DNA of 27,127 bases from Bacteroidales bacterium (GTDB lineage Bacteria > Bacteroidota > Bacteroidia > Bacteroidales > P3): positions 1 through 27,127 of the forward strand of contig CAAGNU010000010.1 of assembly GCA_900771365.1 (NCBI GenBank). Direction: 5' to 3'. How positions within the stretch are numbered: position 1 is the first letter of the stretch; every line of letters starts with the position of its first letter. Positions 1 to 7,603 of this stretch are shown piece by piece. A program made the position numbers and the translations under genes. The notes below the pieces were generated by a model, which was not told where the DNA came from, made no database searches, and saw nothing but the letters and a program-made list of their open reading frames with translations.

Positions 1-4
1 ATAA

Positions 5-60
5 GGTATGATTGTTCGAAACATACCCCGCCACTTCGTGGCACCCCTTTCCGAAAGGGG
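5..60. repeat. Cluster of three short hairpins
   Basis: Three adjacent inverted repeats lie just past the 3' end of the leftmost minus-strand gene: GGTATG/CATACC (5-10 with 22-27), GCCAC/GTGGC around TTC (30-34 with 38-42), and CCCCTTT/AAAGGGG around CCG (44-50 with 54-60). No T-run follows on either strand, so a classical terminator is not supported. It looks like a small palindromic interspersed repeat in the 3' spacer; family membership needs a genome-wide search. Confidence 0.45.
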
Positions 61-121
61 AGGCTGCCGCGTCATTCCGGCACAAATTGTACTTTTTGTG
101 GCAATTGCGGATAATCATAAA

Positions 122-160
122 CTTATTATCATTAATTCTCTTGAATTTATAGAAGTTGCC
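122..160. repeat. Dispersed repeat, copy 1 (partner at 6421-6459)
   Basis: These 39 bases match 6421-6459 at 34 of 39 positions by direct reading, in the same orientation. Both copies lie immediately 3' of a minus-strand gene (stops at 176 and 6465). The shared position suggests a 3'-end-associated repeat, with unknown function. Confidence 0.6.
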
Positions 161-175
161 TTAAATAAGAGGGAG

Positions 176-3100
176 TCATACTTCGTGGGCGAGGTAGCGG
201 AGCATGATCTCGATGGGGTGGAGGGCGTGGACGCCCGTGCCGTCGAGGATCTGCTGGCGGCAGGAGGTGCCCGGGGCAGCCACGAAGGTGGGCGGCGTTT
301 CAGTTAAGAGTGCAGCATTAAGAGTTAAGACGGGGATTCCGTTTTCGAGACTGCTCCCTTGGGTTTCGTCCTGAGACGGGGATTCCGTTTGTTTAAGGTG
401 GGATGGCGTATTGATAAGGGATTTGTTCTTAACGCTTAACTCATAACGCTTAACTGCTTCGCGGATTGTGGGGAAGAGGAGCATCTCGCCGATAGCGAGG
501 GAGGTCTTGTAGTGCTCGGCTTCGTAGCCGAAGGAGCCGGCCATGCCGCAGCATGAGCTGGGGATGACGTGGAGCTTGCAGCCTGGGAGGAGACGGAGCA
601 TGGCTGCGGTCTTCTCAATGCCTACGAGGGCTTTCTGGTGGCAGTGTCCGTGGAGCCACACTTCGAGTGGCGCGGAGGAGAACTGCTGCGGGGCTATGTG
701 CCCGCGGGCCACCTCGCGCATGATGAACTCGTCGTAGAGGAGGCAGTTTTGGGCGAGCTTCTGCGCGTCGCTTTTCAGCTCGGCGGGGACGAGGTCGGGG
801 TATTCATCGCGGAAAGAGAGGATGCAGGAGGGCTCGATGCCTACGAGGGGCGTCTCGTCGGTGATGAGGCCTTTGAGGAGCCGGACGTTGCGTTCGGCGT
901 AGCGAGCGGCGAGGTGGAGGCAGCCTTTGGAGATGGCCGCGCGGCCGCTCTCGACGTGGCGGGGTACGACGACGTGGTAGCCCAGGGCGGTGAGGAGCTG
1001 CGCGAAGCGGAGGCCGAGATCGGCTTCCTGCATGTTGGTAAACTCGTCGGCGAAAAGATAGACCGTCTTCTTTAATTGAGAATTGAGAATTGAGAATTGC
1101 GGCATGCCGCCGTGGCATTTAGGGCTGGAGCCGTTATGCGTCAGCCCATTCTCAATTCTCGGATTATTCTCCGCTTCGCTATCGAATGACCACGGGGCAT
1201 TCTTCATATTCTCAATTAGCTGTCGCGTGGTCTTCTTGGAGAGTGTTGGAATGGAGCGTTCGGGGGCGAAGGAGACGAGTTTCTTGATGATGGCGGAGCT
1301 CCAGGGCGCGGAGGCGAAGTAGTTGTAGAGGGGGCGGACAAGCCTGCCGAGGCGCTCGACGGAGGCCATGCGAGCCACCATCCAGCTGCGGAAGGGGGTG
1401 CCGTGCTGGTCGTAGAGATGCTGTAGCACCTGGGCGCGGATGCGGGTCATGTCGATATTCGAGGGACATTCGCTTTTGCAGCCTTTGCAGGCGAGGCAGG
1501 AGTAGAGCATCTCTTCGAGGGCTTCGCGGTCTTTGCCGTCGGGGAGGCCGCGGGTGAGAACTTCGCGGAGGATGTTGGCACGGGCGCGGGTGGAGCGGAG
1601 CTCGTCGTGCGAGACTTTGAAGGTGGGGCACATGGTGCCGCCGATAAGGTTGCTCTTGCGGCAGTCGGCCGCGCCGTTGCACTGCTCGATGGCGCAGAGT
1701 AGTTCCTTGTCGTCGAGGCGGTATGTCTGGTCGATATCGTACCGCAGGTATTCATCCATGGGCGGGGTATCGACGATTTTGTTCATGTTGAAGAGGCTGT
1801 CGGGGTCCCAGCATTTTTTCACCTCCCGCATGAGCTGATAGACCTCATCGCCATAGAGGAGGGGTATGAACTCGCCGCGGAGACGGCCGTCGCCGTGCTC
1901 GCCGCTGAGGCTGCCGTGGTGCTTGCGGACGAGGAGCGCGGTTTCGTAGGCCACTGTGCGGAAGAGCTGGCGGTCGTGGGTGTCTTTGAGATTGAGGATG
2001 GGGCGGAGGTGCAGCTCGCCGGTGCTGATGTGGCCGTAATAGACACATTGCAGCCCAAGGCGCTGCATGAGCTTTTCGAAGTCGTCGAGGTATTGCGGCA
2101 GCCGTTCGGGTGCGACGGCCGTATCCTCGATAACGCCCACGGGCTTGCTGTCGGACTTGGTGCCGGAGAGCACGCCGAGGCCGGCTTTGCGGAGCGCCCA
2201 GACGCGGTTTATATCGTTGCCATATACGCGGATGCAACGATAGGCAAGGCCTTTCTCGAGCAGTTCTTTTTCAAGGCTGTCGGCACGGCTGTCCATGTCG
2301 GGACCGTGGAATTCGGCTATGATGAGAGCGCCGGATGTTTTTTTTAATTGAGAATTGAGAGTTGAGAATTGAGAACTGGGGCGGGAGCCGTGTTGGGCGG
2401 GAGCTGCGGGCTTGGGACTGGAACCGTCTTGGATGAGGGCGAGGTTGTGCCGCTGAGAGGGGTTGTCGCGGCAGAGCTCAAGGATTTTGCCGTCCATGAG
2501 CTCGACGGCTGCGGGCTGATGGTTGAGGGCCACGAGGTTGGCCTGATAGCTGAGGGACAGCGTGTCGCAATGGGCGCAGAGGAGCATCTTCTCCGCAGGG
2601 GGTAGCGGGTCGAGGGAGACCTTGACAGCCGTGATGAAGCAGAGGGTGCCCTCGCTGCCGCAGATGAGTTTGCAGAGGTCGCGTGAGGCTACAGCCTCAT
2701 CAATGGCGTAGCCGCAGCTACGCCGCCGTAGGGAGGGGTCGGGGAAGTTGTCGGAGAGCAGTTGTCGGACACGAGGGTCGGCGGCCCAGGTGTCGATTTG
2801 CTGCCATATCTGTTGCCAAAGGGGGCTTCCTTCGCGGGAGGCGGTAGAGAAGGGTGTGCCGTCGGAGAGGAGGCCGCGGACTTCGAGGAGGTGGTGGCGG
2901 GTGCTGCCGTAGATGAGGGAGTGGGTGCCGCAGGAGTTGTTGCCTACCATGCCGCCGATACAGCAGCGGTTGCTGGTGGAGGTCTCGGGAGAGAAGAAGA
3001 GGCCGTAGGGTTGAAGGTGTAGGTTTAGCTCGTCGCGCACGACGCCGGGCTCGACCCATGCCCACCGCTCTTGTGCGTTTATCTCTATGATGTGGTTGAA

Positions 3101-3325
3101 ATGACGGGAGATATCGACCACGATGCCGTTACCGACCACTTGCCCGGCTATGCTGGTGCCGCCTGCACGAGGGATGAGGTGGGTGTGACGGCTGCGGGCT
3201 TCTTGAAGGAGCTGGCGGATGTCGTCTTCATTTTGTGGATAGGCCACGGCGAGAGGCATCTCGCGGTAGGCGGAGGCGTCTGTGGCGTATGCGACGCGAT
3301 GGAGGTAGTCTGTATGGACCAGCAT
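176..3325 (-). CDS. FAD-linked oxidase fused to Fe-S/CCG domains, YdiJ-like
   Basis: Probable D-2-hydroxyacid dehydrogenase of the YdiJ/GlcD-GlpC fusion type, about 1049 residues (E. coli YdiJ is 1018). From the ATG at 3325: an FAD-binding PCMH domain with PRAGGTS near residue 52, a C-terminal oxidase domain with SGEHGDGRLRGEF near 470, a ferredoxin-like part with CRKSN...MCPTF near 550 and CLACKGCKSECP near 607, then a CCG region with PSSCCGMAGSFGYE near 927. The frame stays open upstream to 3379, but those extra codons are repeat sequence, so the start MLVHTDYL was chosen. Three stretches in this gene (about 2436-2343, 1210-1072 and 470-300) look like in-frame repeat insertions between domains. 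It is the last gene of the polysaccharide run, 116 bp after a glycosyltransferase, with no obvious functional link to it. The substrate is unknown. Confidence 0.87.
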   Translation of the reverse strand: MLVHTDYLHRVAYATDASAYREMPLAVAYPQNEDDIRQLLQEARSRHTHLIPRAGGTSIAGQVVGNGIVVDISRHFNHIIEINAQERWAWVEPGVVRDELNLHLQPYGLFFSPETSTSNRCCIGGMVGNNSCGTHSLIYGSTRHHLLEVRGLLSDGTPFSTASREGSPLWQQIWQQIDTWAADPRVRQLLSDNFPDPSLRRRSCGYAIDEAVASRDLCKLICGSEGTLCFITAVKVSLDPLPPAEKMLLCAHCDTLSLSYQANLVALNHQPAAVELMDGKILELCRDNPSQRHNLALIQDGSSPKPAAPAQHGSRPSSQFSTLNSQLKKTSGALIIAEFHGPDMDSRADSLEKELLEKGLAYRCIRVYGNDINRVWALRKAGLGVLSGTKSDSKPVGVIEDTAVAPERLPQYLDDFEKLMQRLGLQCVYYGHISTGELHLRPILNLKDTHDRQLFRTVAYETALLVRKHHGSLSGEHGDGRLRGEFIPLLYGDEVYQLMREVKKCWDPDSLFNMNKIVDTPPMDEYLRYDIDQTYRLDDKELLCAIEQCNGAADCRKSNLIGGTMCPTFKVSHDELRSTRARANILREVLTRGLPDGKDREALEEMLYSCLACKGCKSECPSNIDMTRIRAQVLQHLYDQHGTPFRSWMVARMASVERLGRLVRPLYNYFASAPWSSAIIKKLVSFAPERSIPTLSKKTTRQLIENMKNAPWSFDSEAENNPRIENGLTHNGSSPKCHGGMPQFSILNSQLKKTVYLFADEFTNMQEADLGLRFAQLLTALGYHVVVPRHVESGRAAISKGCLHLAARYAERNVRLLKGLITDETPLVGIEPSCILSFRDEYPDLVPAELKSDAQKLAQNCLLYDEFIMREVARGHIAPQQFSSAPLEVWLHGHCHQKALVGIEKTAAMLRLLPGCKLHVIPSSCCGMAGSFGYEAEHYKTSLAIGEMLLFPTIREAVKRYELSVKNKSLINTPSHLKQTESPSQDETQGSSLENGIPVLTLNAALLTETPPTFVAAPGTSCRQQILDGTGVHALHPIEIMLRYLAHEV
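300..470. repeat. In-frame repeat-rich insertion near the 3' end of the oxidoreductase gene
   Basis: The 17-mer AGACGGGGATTCCGTTT occurs twice, at 328-344 and 374-390, and the 10-mer ACGCTTAACT is repeated near 428-454. The stretch sits between the CCG motif and the conserved-looking C-terminal tail (TPPTFVAAPGTS). It encodes a polar, low-complexity segment and keeps the frame open. It resembles an insertion into the coding sequence rather than part of the protein family. Confidence 0.6.
1071..1161. repeat. TCTCAATT-family element inside the oxidoreductase gene
   Basis: On the minus strand this contains tandem 8-bp TCTCAATT units plus a tail reading GGCTCCAGCCCTAAA. The units recur inverted at 1147-1160, so the element is bounded by inverted arms. 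In the gene frame it encodes GSSPK...QFSILNSQLKKT, between the ferredoxin-like and CCG parts. A near-identical peptide signature is encoded by the element at 2343-2430. Confidence 0.75.
2343..2430. repeat. TCTCAATT-family element inside the oxidoreductase gene
   Basis: Second in-gene copy, same orientation and same reading frame as the one at 1071-1161. It encodes DGSSPKPAAP...SSQFSTLNSQLKKT in the oxidase part. The plus strand shows AATTGAGA units followed by GGGGCGGGAGCCG, the usual core-plus-tail order of the family. Confidence 0.75.
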
Positions 3326-3337
3326 TTTTGGGGGGGT

Positions 3338-3377
3338 AAGAATTGAGAATTGAAAATTGAGAATTAGGGCGGGAGCC
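3338..3377. repeat. TCTCAATT-family element at the 5' end of the oxidoreductase gene
   Basis: AATTGAGA-type units followed by the tail AGGGCGGGAGCC, directly upstream of the ATG at 3325. It accounts for the spurious upstream reading-frame extension (ILNFQFSIL). Confidence 0.75.
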
Positions 3378-3392
3378 AAATTGTGACCTGTG

Positions 3393-3436
3393 TTTTAATT
3401 GATAATTGATAATTGAGAATTAGGGCGGAAGCCGTC
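3393..3436. repeat. TCTCAATT-family element between two genes
   Basis: Variant units (AATTGATA, AATTGAGA) followed by AGGGCGGAAGCCGTC. It lies in the spacer just after the stop of the glycosyltransferase gene and is arranged head-to-tail with the copy at 3338-3377. Confidence 0.75.
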
Positions 3437-3441
3437 TATTG

Positions 3442-4926
3442 TCAGTTCACTGTTCGCAGATCACAAATTTTACATTTTTCAAGGAACTCTTTGGCGAGGG
3501 TGGGGTACTGGAGGTTGGCGACAGCGTAGTCGTGGCCTTTCATGCCCATGATGTTACGTTGCTCGGATGAGAGATTCGTGAGCTGCTCGATGGCTTGGAC
3601 GACTTGCGCGGTGTTTTCGGCTTCGACCTGGATGCCGCAGCCGACATGTTGGACGAGGCTGTCGGGTTCATCAACGGAGAAGATGATGGGTTTGGCGGCG
3701 AGCATGTAGTCGGTTATCTTGTTGAAAGAGGTGCCGTATTGATGGAGGATGCTGTGGACACCGCCCGCATAGCAGATGTCGAACTGGGTGAGGAGGAGGG
3801 GTATGGCATTCTTGGGTATGGGCGGAAGGAATTGTATGTTGGAGAGTTGGAGGCTTTCGGCAAGTTGGATGAGCTCGGCTTTCTGGGGTCCGTCGCCTAC
3901 GAGGAGGAAGGCAAGGTCGGGGCGGTTTTGGAGTTCTTTTGCAGCTTGGACGAAGATGTGCATGGCGGTTGATTGGGTGTGGCCGCCAGCAAAACCAAGT
4001 ATGATTTTACCCTGTTCACGAAGGCCTTGGATGGTATAGGTGTGCTGCTCAGGAAGGGTGACCTGTGAATTGTGAATTAACTTCGTGGATGTCTCTTGCG
4101 CTCGGCATAATCCAAGTGAGCTTGGCTTAGCTACGCTGACGTATTTCGCTACGGTCTCAAGAGCAGGCTCTTGGACGCTCTGCTTTCGTACGTTCTGCTC
4201 TCGCTTTTGAGACGTTGCGAATTGTGAATTGACGGCTGCCGCCTTTTCACTATTCACTACTTCACCATTCACTACTTCACCATTCACTACTTCACTATTC
4301 ACTACTTCACCATTCTTCACCCATTCTTCGGGCAGGTAGCCGTTGGGGATGCAGCAGAAGCGGTCGGGTGTGAGGCCGTGACGCTGCATGTGGGGAAAAG
4401 ATTTATCGATGATGGAAACGACCATGTCGCAATGGCGGTAGGCGTAGTTCTCGCCACGTTGTAGCAGCCAGATGAAGGGGTGCCATTTGGAGTAGCCGCC
4501 GATAATCATAGGGGAGAGGGGCCAGAGGTCGTGGACCTCATAGACGAGTTTGGCGTGGGCGAGACGGGCAATGCGACGGCAAGGGTAGATGTCGAAGGTA
4601 TAGACGGAGGATGCTATCACGATGTCGGGCTTGAGGGCTGCAAACTCGCGACTACGGCGGAAAACTTTGGCGACAAATTGGAACATGGTCCTCACTCGTG
4701 CCAGCCCGTTACCTTCGTATGTGGAGGTGGGCAGCCATAGATAATGGATACCTTCGAGCGTCTCTTCGCCAGTAGGTGGCTGATGATGGCGTAGGTGGGA
4801 GAAGGAGGCACCAACAACAGTTACCTGATGCCCTTGGCGGACCCATTCGCGGGCCATGTAGTAGGAACGGAATTCCATGCCGTACTGGGGGGCGCCAGCG
4901 TAGTGAGAGATGAGGAGGATGTTCAT
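3442..4926 (-). CDS. Glycosyltransferase, family 4-like (WbuB-type)
   Basis: Probable cytoplasmic glycosyltransferase of the GT-B fold that adds a sugar to the lipid-linked repeat unit. The 494-residue protein starts MNILLISHYAGAP, has an N-terminal Rossmann half with YEVHDLWPLSP, and a C-terminal half with ILGFAGGHTQ, LLVGDGPQK, then GTSFNKITDYMLAAKPII, typical of the nucleotide-sugar-binding region. The two halves are separated by roughly 95 unusual residues, including four VVN(G/S)E-type repeats. Family members usually have only a short linker there, so this is probably an in-frame repeat insertion. Sugar specificity cannot be read. It follows the aminotransferase gene after a repeat-filled gap of 101 bp. 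Confidence 0.85.
   Translation of the reverse strand: MNILLISHYAGAPQYGMEFRSYYMAREWVRQGHQVTVVGASFSHLRHHQPPTGEETLEGIHYLWLPTSTYEGNGLARVRTMFQFVAKVFRRSREFAALKPDIVIASSVYTFDIYPCRRIARLAHAKLVYEVHDLWPLSPMIIGGYSKWHPFIWLLQRGENYAYRHCDMVVSIIDKSFPHMQRHGLTPDRFCCIPNGYLPEEWVKNGEVVNSEVVNGEVVNGEVVNSEKAAAVNSQFATSQKREQNVRKQSVQEPALETVAKYVSVAKPSSLGLCRAQETSTKLIHNSQVTLPEQHTYTIQGLREQGKIILGFAGGHTQSTAMHIFVQAAKELQNRPDLAFLLVGDGPQKAELIQLAESLQLSNIQFLPPIPKNAIPLLLTQFDICYAGGVHSILHQYGTSFNKITDYMLAAKPIIFSVDEPDSLVQHVGCGIQVEAENTAQVVQAIEQLTNLSSEQRNIMGMKGHDYAVANLQYPTLAKEFLEKCKICDLRTVN
4067..4322. repeat. Composite in-frame insertion in the glycosyltransferase gene
   Basis: Two copies of GAATTGTGAATT (4067-4078 and 4219-4230) flank about 140 bp of unfamiliar sequence. 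Next to it are four 15-bp tandem units (4248-4307; consensus CACTATTCACTACTT, or CACCATTC in the alternate form) and a degenerate fifth at 4308-4322. Fifteen bases are five codons, so unit number can change without breaking the frame; each unit encodes VVNGE or VVNSE. It lies exactly at the linker between the two domains. Confidence 0.75.
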
Positions 4927-4982
4927 CTTTTAATTGAGAGTTGAAAATTGAGAATTAGGGCGGTTGCTGTTATGCGGCAGCC
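4927..4982. repeat. TCTCAATT-family element upstream of the glycosyltransferase
   Basis: AATTGAGA-type units followed by AGGGCGGTTGCTG, immediately 5' of the ATG at 4926. It has the same core-then-tail order as the other copies and fills most of the spacer to the aminotransferase gene. Confidence 0.7.
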
Positions 4983-4983
4983 A

Positions 4984-5011
4984 GTAGAGACGTGGCGCGC
5001 CGCGTCTCTAC
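4984..5011. repeat. Palindromic element with GGCGCGCC centre
   Basis: Arms GTAGAGACG (4984-4992) and CGTCTCTAC (5003-5011) are perfect complements around a GGCGCGCC core at 4994-5001. It lies just past the aminotransferase stop and could fold in the transcript, but no T-run follows. It is either a small palindromic repeat or a weak terminator or processing site. Confidence 0.65.
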
Positions 5012-5027
5012 ATTTTTATTCATTCTG

Positions 5028-6221
5028 TTAGATGCTGTAGATTATCTGTTCGGCAACGGTGCGGACTTCTTCGCGGGTGATATAGGGATGGATGGGAAGG
5101 GAGAGGACGCTCTGGGAGAGGCGTTGTGCATTTGGCGTCAAGGCGAAGGAGTGGAAGCCTTTGAAGGCCGTTTGGGCACTCATGGGGGTGGGGTAATAGA
5201 CCATGGTGGGAATGCCTTTGGCTTTGAGCTTGGCTTGAAGAACCTCGCGGTTGAAGGTTCCGTTTCCAGAAGGGACACTGAGCTTGATGGTATATTGCGC
5301 CCATGAAGAGGTGAAGCCTTCGGGAATATGGGGTGTGTCGATATGTATCTCTTTGCGGTTGAACTTGGTCATGCCATCGATGAGCTGGGTGTAATACTCT
5401 GCCGACTTGTTGACGTCTGTGAGCTCGTGGTCGCGGAAAGCCTGAAGCTTGACACGGAGGATGGCTGCTTGAAGGGTGTCGAGACGGGAATTGAGACCGA
5501 TGCGGACGTTGTCGTACTTGTTGGCACCTTTGCCGTGAACGCGGAAAGAGGCGATAACTTCGGCCCACTGATCGTTGTTGGTGAATACCGCGCCACCATC
5601 ACCATAGCATCCGAGGGGCTTGGCAGGGAAGAAAGAGGTGGTGGAAATATCGCCAAAAGAGCAGGCGCGGCGATTGTAGAATCCTTCGCCGTCAGGCTTT
5701 GGGGTGCGAATGGCTCCGCCGAAACCTTGTGCACCATCTTCTATGAGGTACATGCCTTCGCGTTTGGTGACTTCACGGATAGCATTGAAATCGGCTGGGA
5801 GGCCGAAAAGGTCGACAGCTATGACGGCACGAGGTCGGAGCTCCATATTGTCGTGTACGGCACGCACAGCGTCGTCGAGACTGCGGGCATCCATGTTGAA
5901 AGTGTCGGGGTTGACATCAACGAAGACGGGTGTTGCGCCTTCGAGCGCTACTACTTCGGCTGTGGCGAAGAAAGTGAAGTCGGGAACGAAAACTGCATCG
6001 CCTTTGCCGATACCGAGGGCTTTGAGGGCGAGAGTGAGCGCCTCTGTGCCGTTAGCACAGGTAAGGCAGTGCTTGACACCAACGTATTCGGCCAGCTCTT
6101 GTTCGAGTTGGCGGACGGGGTCGCCCATGATAAAGGCGGAAGAATTGAGGACATCGCTGATGGCTTTGTCAATATCGGTTTGAAGGGCTTGGTACTGTCT
6201 TTTGAGGTCTCGGAATTGCAT
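5028..6221 (-). CDS. DegT/DnrJ/EryC1/StrS family sugar aminotransferase (WbpE/WlbC-like)
   Basis: PLP-dependent aminotransferase that converts a keto sugar nucleotide to an amino sugar. The 397-residue protein begins MQFRDLKRQY, as family members do, with CANGTEALTLAL near residue 56, FVDVNPDTFNMD, and the likely PLP lysine in FFPAKPLGCYGDGGA near residue 198. With the WbpA/WbpO-like and WbpB-like genes upstream in the same run it fits 3-amination of UDP-3-keto-GlcNAcA; the specific step is inferred from context. It follows the second glycosyltransferase after a 243-bp gap with repeats, so it may be partly uncoupled from that gene. Confidence 0.9.
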   Translation of the reverse strand: MQFRDLKRQYQALQTDIDKAISDVLNSSAFIMGDPVRQLEQELAEYVGVKHCLTCANGTEALTLALKALGIGKGDAVFVPDFTFFATAEVVALEGATPVFVDVNPDTFNMDARSLDDAVRAVHDNMELRPRAVIAVDLFGLPADFNAIREVTKREGMYLIEDGAQGFGGAIRTPKPDGEGFYNRRACSFGDISTTSFFPAKPLGCYGDGGAVFTNNDQWAEVIASFRVHGKGANKYDNVRIGLNSRLDTLQAAILRVKLQAFRDHELTDVNKSAEYYTQLIDGMTKFNRKEIHIDTPHIPEGFTSSWAQYTIKLSVPSGNGTFNREVLQAKLKAKGIPTMVYYPTPMSAQTAFKGFHSFALTPNAQRLSQSVLSLPIHPYITREEVRTVAEQIIYSI

Positions 6222-6240
6222 GTTGTTGATTTTTTGTGTA

Positions 6241-6282
6241 TTGAATAATTAATAATGAGTAATGAGCGGGCGGAGGCCGTTG
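6241..6282. repeat. Variant of the repeat family upstream of the aminotransferase gene
   Basis: AATTAATAATGAGTAATGAG followed by CGGGCGGAGGCCGTTG. The core differs from TCTCAATT units but the tail matches the GGGCGG(A/G)AGCCG tail of the other copies, and the position (just 5' of a minus-strand gene) is the same. Confidence 0.5.
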
Positions 6283-6306
6283 ATATTCTATAGAGGACTT
6301 CTAATT

Positions 6307-6412
6307 ATTCGTGCTAATTTAATATTTTGATAAACATGAATTACCACGAATTAGCCATAAATTAAATCATAATTATTGTTTTTAAACAAAATATTCATGA
6401 TAAAATTCGTGT
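6307..6412. repeat. ATTCGTG-containing spacer repeat with inverted arms
   Basis: ATTCGTGCTAAT (6307-6318) and ATTACCACGAAT (6340-6351) pair at 11 of 12 positions, and a third AATTCGTGT lies near 6403-6412. The AT-rich stretch has no coding signal and separates the aminotransferase from the preceding glycosyltransferase. It looks like a decayed interspersed repeat. No promoter box was seen in it. Confidence 0.4.
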
Positions 6413-6420
6413 AAAAAAAT

Positions 6421-6459
6421 CTTATTGTCATTAATTTTCTTGAATTTTTAGAGGTTTCC
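6421..6459. repeat. Dispersed repeat, copy 2 (partner at 122-160)
   Basis: Matches 122-160 at 34 of 39 bases in the same orientation. Like its partner it ends a few bases before the stop of a minus-strand gene. Confidence 0.6.
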
Positions 6460-6464
6460 TATAT

Positions 6465-7589
6465 TTAGTACTCAGTATTTGATAATTGGCTGTAGAGGTT
6501 GAAGAGGTTCTGCTCCTGTGTGGCCCAGTTGTACTGTTCACGGACAGCACGGAGACCGTTCTGTCCTTTCTGGTGGGCAATGTCGGGGTTTTGGACGAAA
6601 TAGTTGATGGCGTCAGCAATGGCCCCCTCATCGTGAGGATTGACGCAGATGCCGCAGTCGTAATGCTCGATGATTTCTTTCCATAGGTCGAAATCGGTAG
6701 CGATAACGGGGATGCCTGCCATCATGTATTCGAACATCTTGAGGACTCCAAGGGTTCCTTTGTGGTAGCCAACGTTAGGAGAATAGTCGAGGAGGACGAG
6801 TCCGATGTCGGCTTTTTGGTAGATTTCAGATACTTTGTCGGGAGACAGCACGCCGAGGTAGTCAACTTTTTCCCATGCGGGCAAGGCTTGCAGTCGTTCC
6901 ATATAGGAAGGAATGAAGCAACGTCCGGCAAGGAGGTAGCGGCAGGGTGTCTTGCTGAGGCTGTTGATTATGACATGGTGCATATAGCGTTCGTCAACCC
7001 CGCCAGCAAAGCAGACAATGGGTGTCTCTTTTTTGTTATAGTCATGGGGTATCTCCTCGAAAGGTGGATAGTTGGTGACCATGACAGTGTTGGAGTTGAT
7101 CCTTTTAAGTCGATCTAAGATGGTTGGAGTGACGGTTACGAGGGCGTCATAATGGGCGAGGTGTTTCCGCTCCCAGACAGAATAGATGGCAGAGAGAGGC
7201 TTTTTGCCCCATGTGGGGAGGTATTCCTTGGTGAGAATCTGCATGGGGACATCTTCGTGGGAGTCGAAGATAACGCGATAGCCTTTTCGCTTCAACTTCC
7301 GCCCTATGGGGATGAGCTCTGGGTCGTGGAAATGATAGACGGAAGCGTTAATCGCCAAAGCTTTCTGATAGACACGATTCAAGCAAAACAGCTTCTTGAT
7401 GCGGCTTTGTGGAAGACTGACGCCTCGGCGATGAATACCTTGGCACTCATCATCGGCGATATTGGGTGCAATCAGAAAAACATCGTAGTGCTTCGCCAAA
7501 GAAAGGCACTCCTTGTAGAAGATACGCACATCATTCGCTGGATGAACGCTCGTAACGTGGCAGACCCGCTGCTTTGTATCATAATCCAT
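6465..7589 (-). CDS. Glycosyltransferase, GT-B fold
   Basis: Probable glycosyltransferase acting in surface-polysaccharide assembly, 374 residues. The N-terminal half has VCHVTSVHPANDVRIFYKEC, YHFHDPELIPIG near residue 85 and VIFDSHEDVP. The C-terminal half has IVCFAGGVDERY, YLLAGRC, DIGLVLLDYSP and a K...LKMFEYMMAGIPVIATD segment with the acceptor/donor-loop glutamate expected in family 4. The start at 7589 gives MDYDTKQRV. It lies 14 bp after the WbpB-like gene, so it is almost certainly co-transcribed and probably translationally coupled. Donor and acceptor are unknown. Confidence 0.88.
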   Translation of the reverse strand: MDYDTKQRVCHVTSVHPANDVRIFYKECLSLAKHYDVFLIAPNIADDECQGIHRRGVSLPQSRIKKLFCLNRVYQKALAINASVYHFHDPELIPIGRKLKRKGYRVIFDSHEDVPMQILTKEYLPTWGKKPLSAIYSVWERKHLAHYDALVTVTPTILDRLKRINSNTVMVTNYPPFEEIPHDYNKKETPIVCFAGGVDERYMHHVIINSLSKTPCRYLLAGRCFIPSYMERLQALPAWEKVDYLGVLSPDKVSEIYQKADIGLVLLDYSPNVGYHKGTLGVLKMFEYMMAGIPVIATDFDLWKEIIEHYDCGICVNPHDEGAIADAINYFVQNPDIAHQKGQNGLRAVREQYNWATQEQNLFNLYSQLSNTEY

Positions 7590-7603
7590 AATTCGCTGTA
7601 ATG

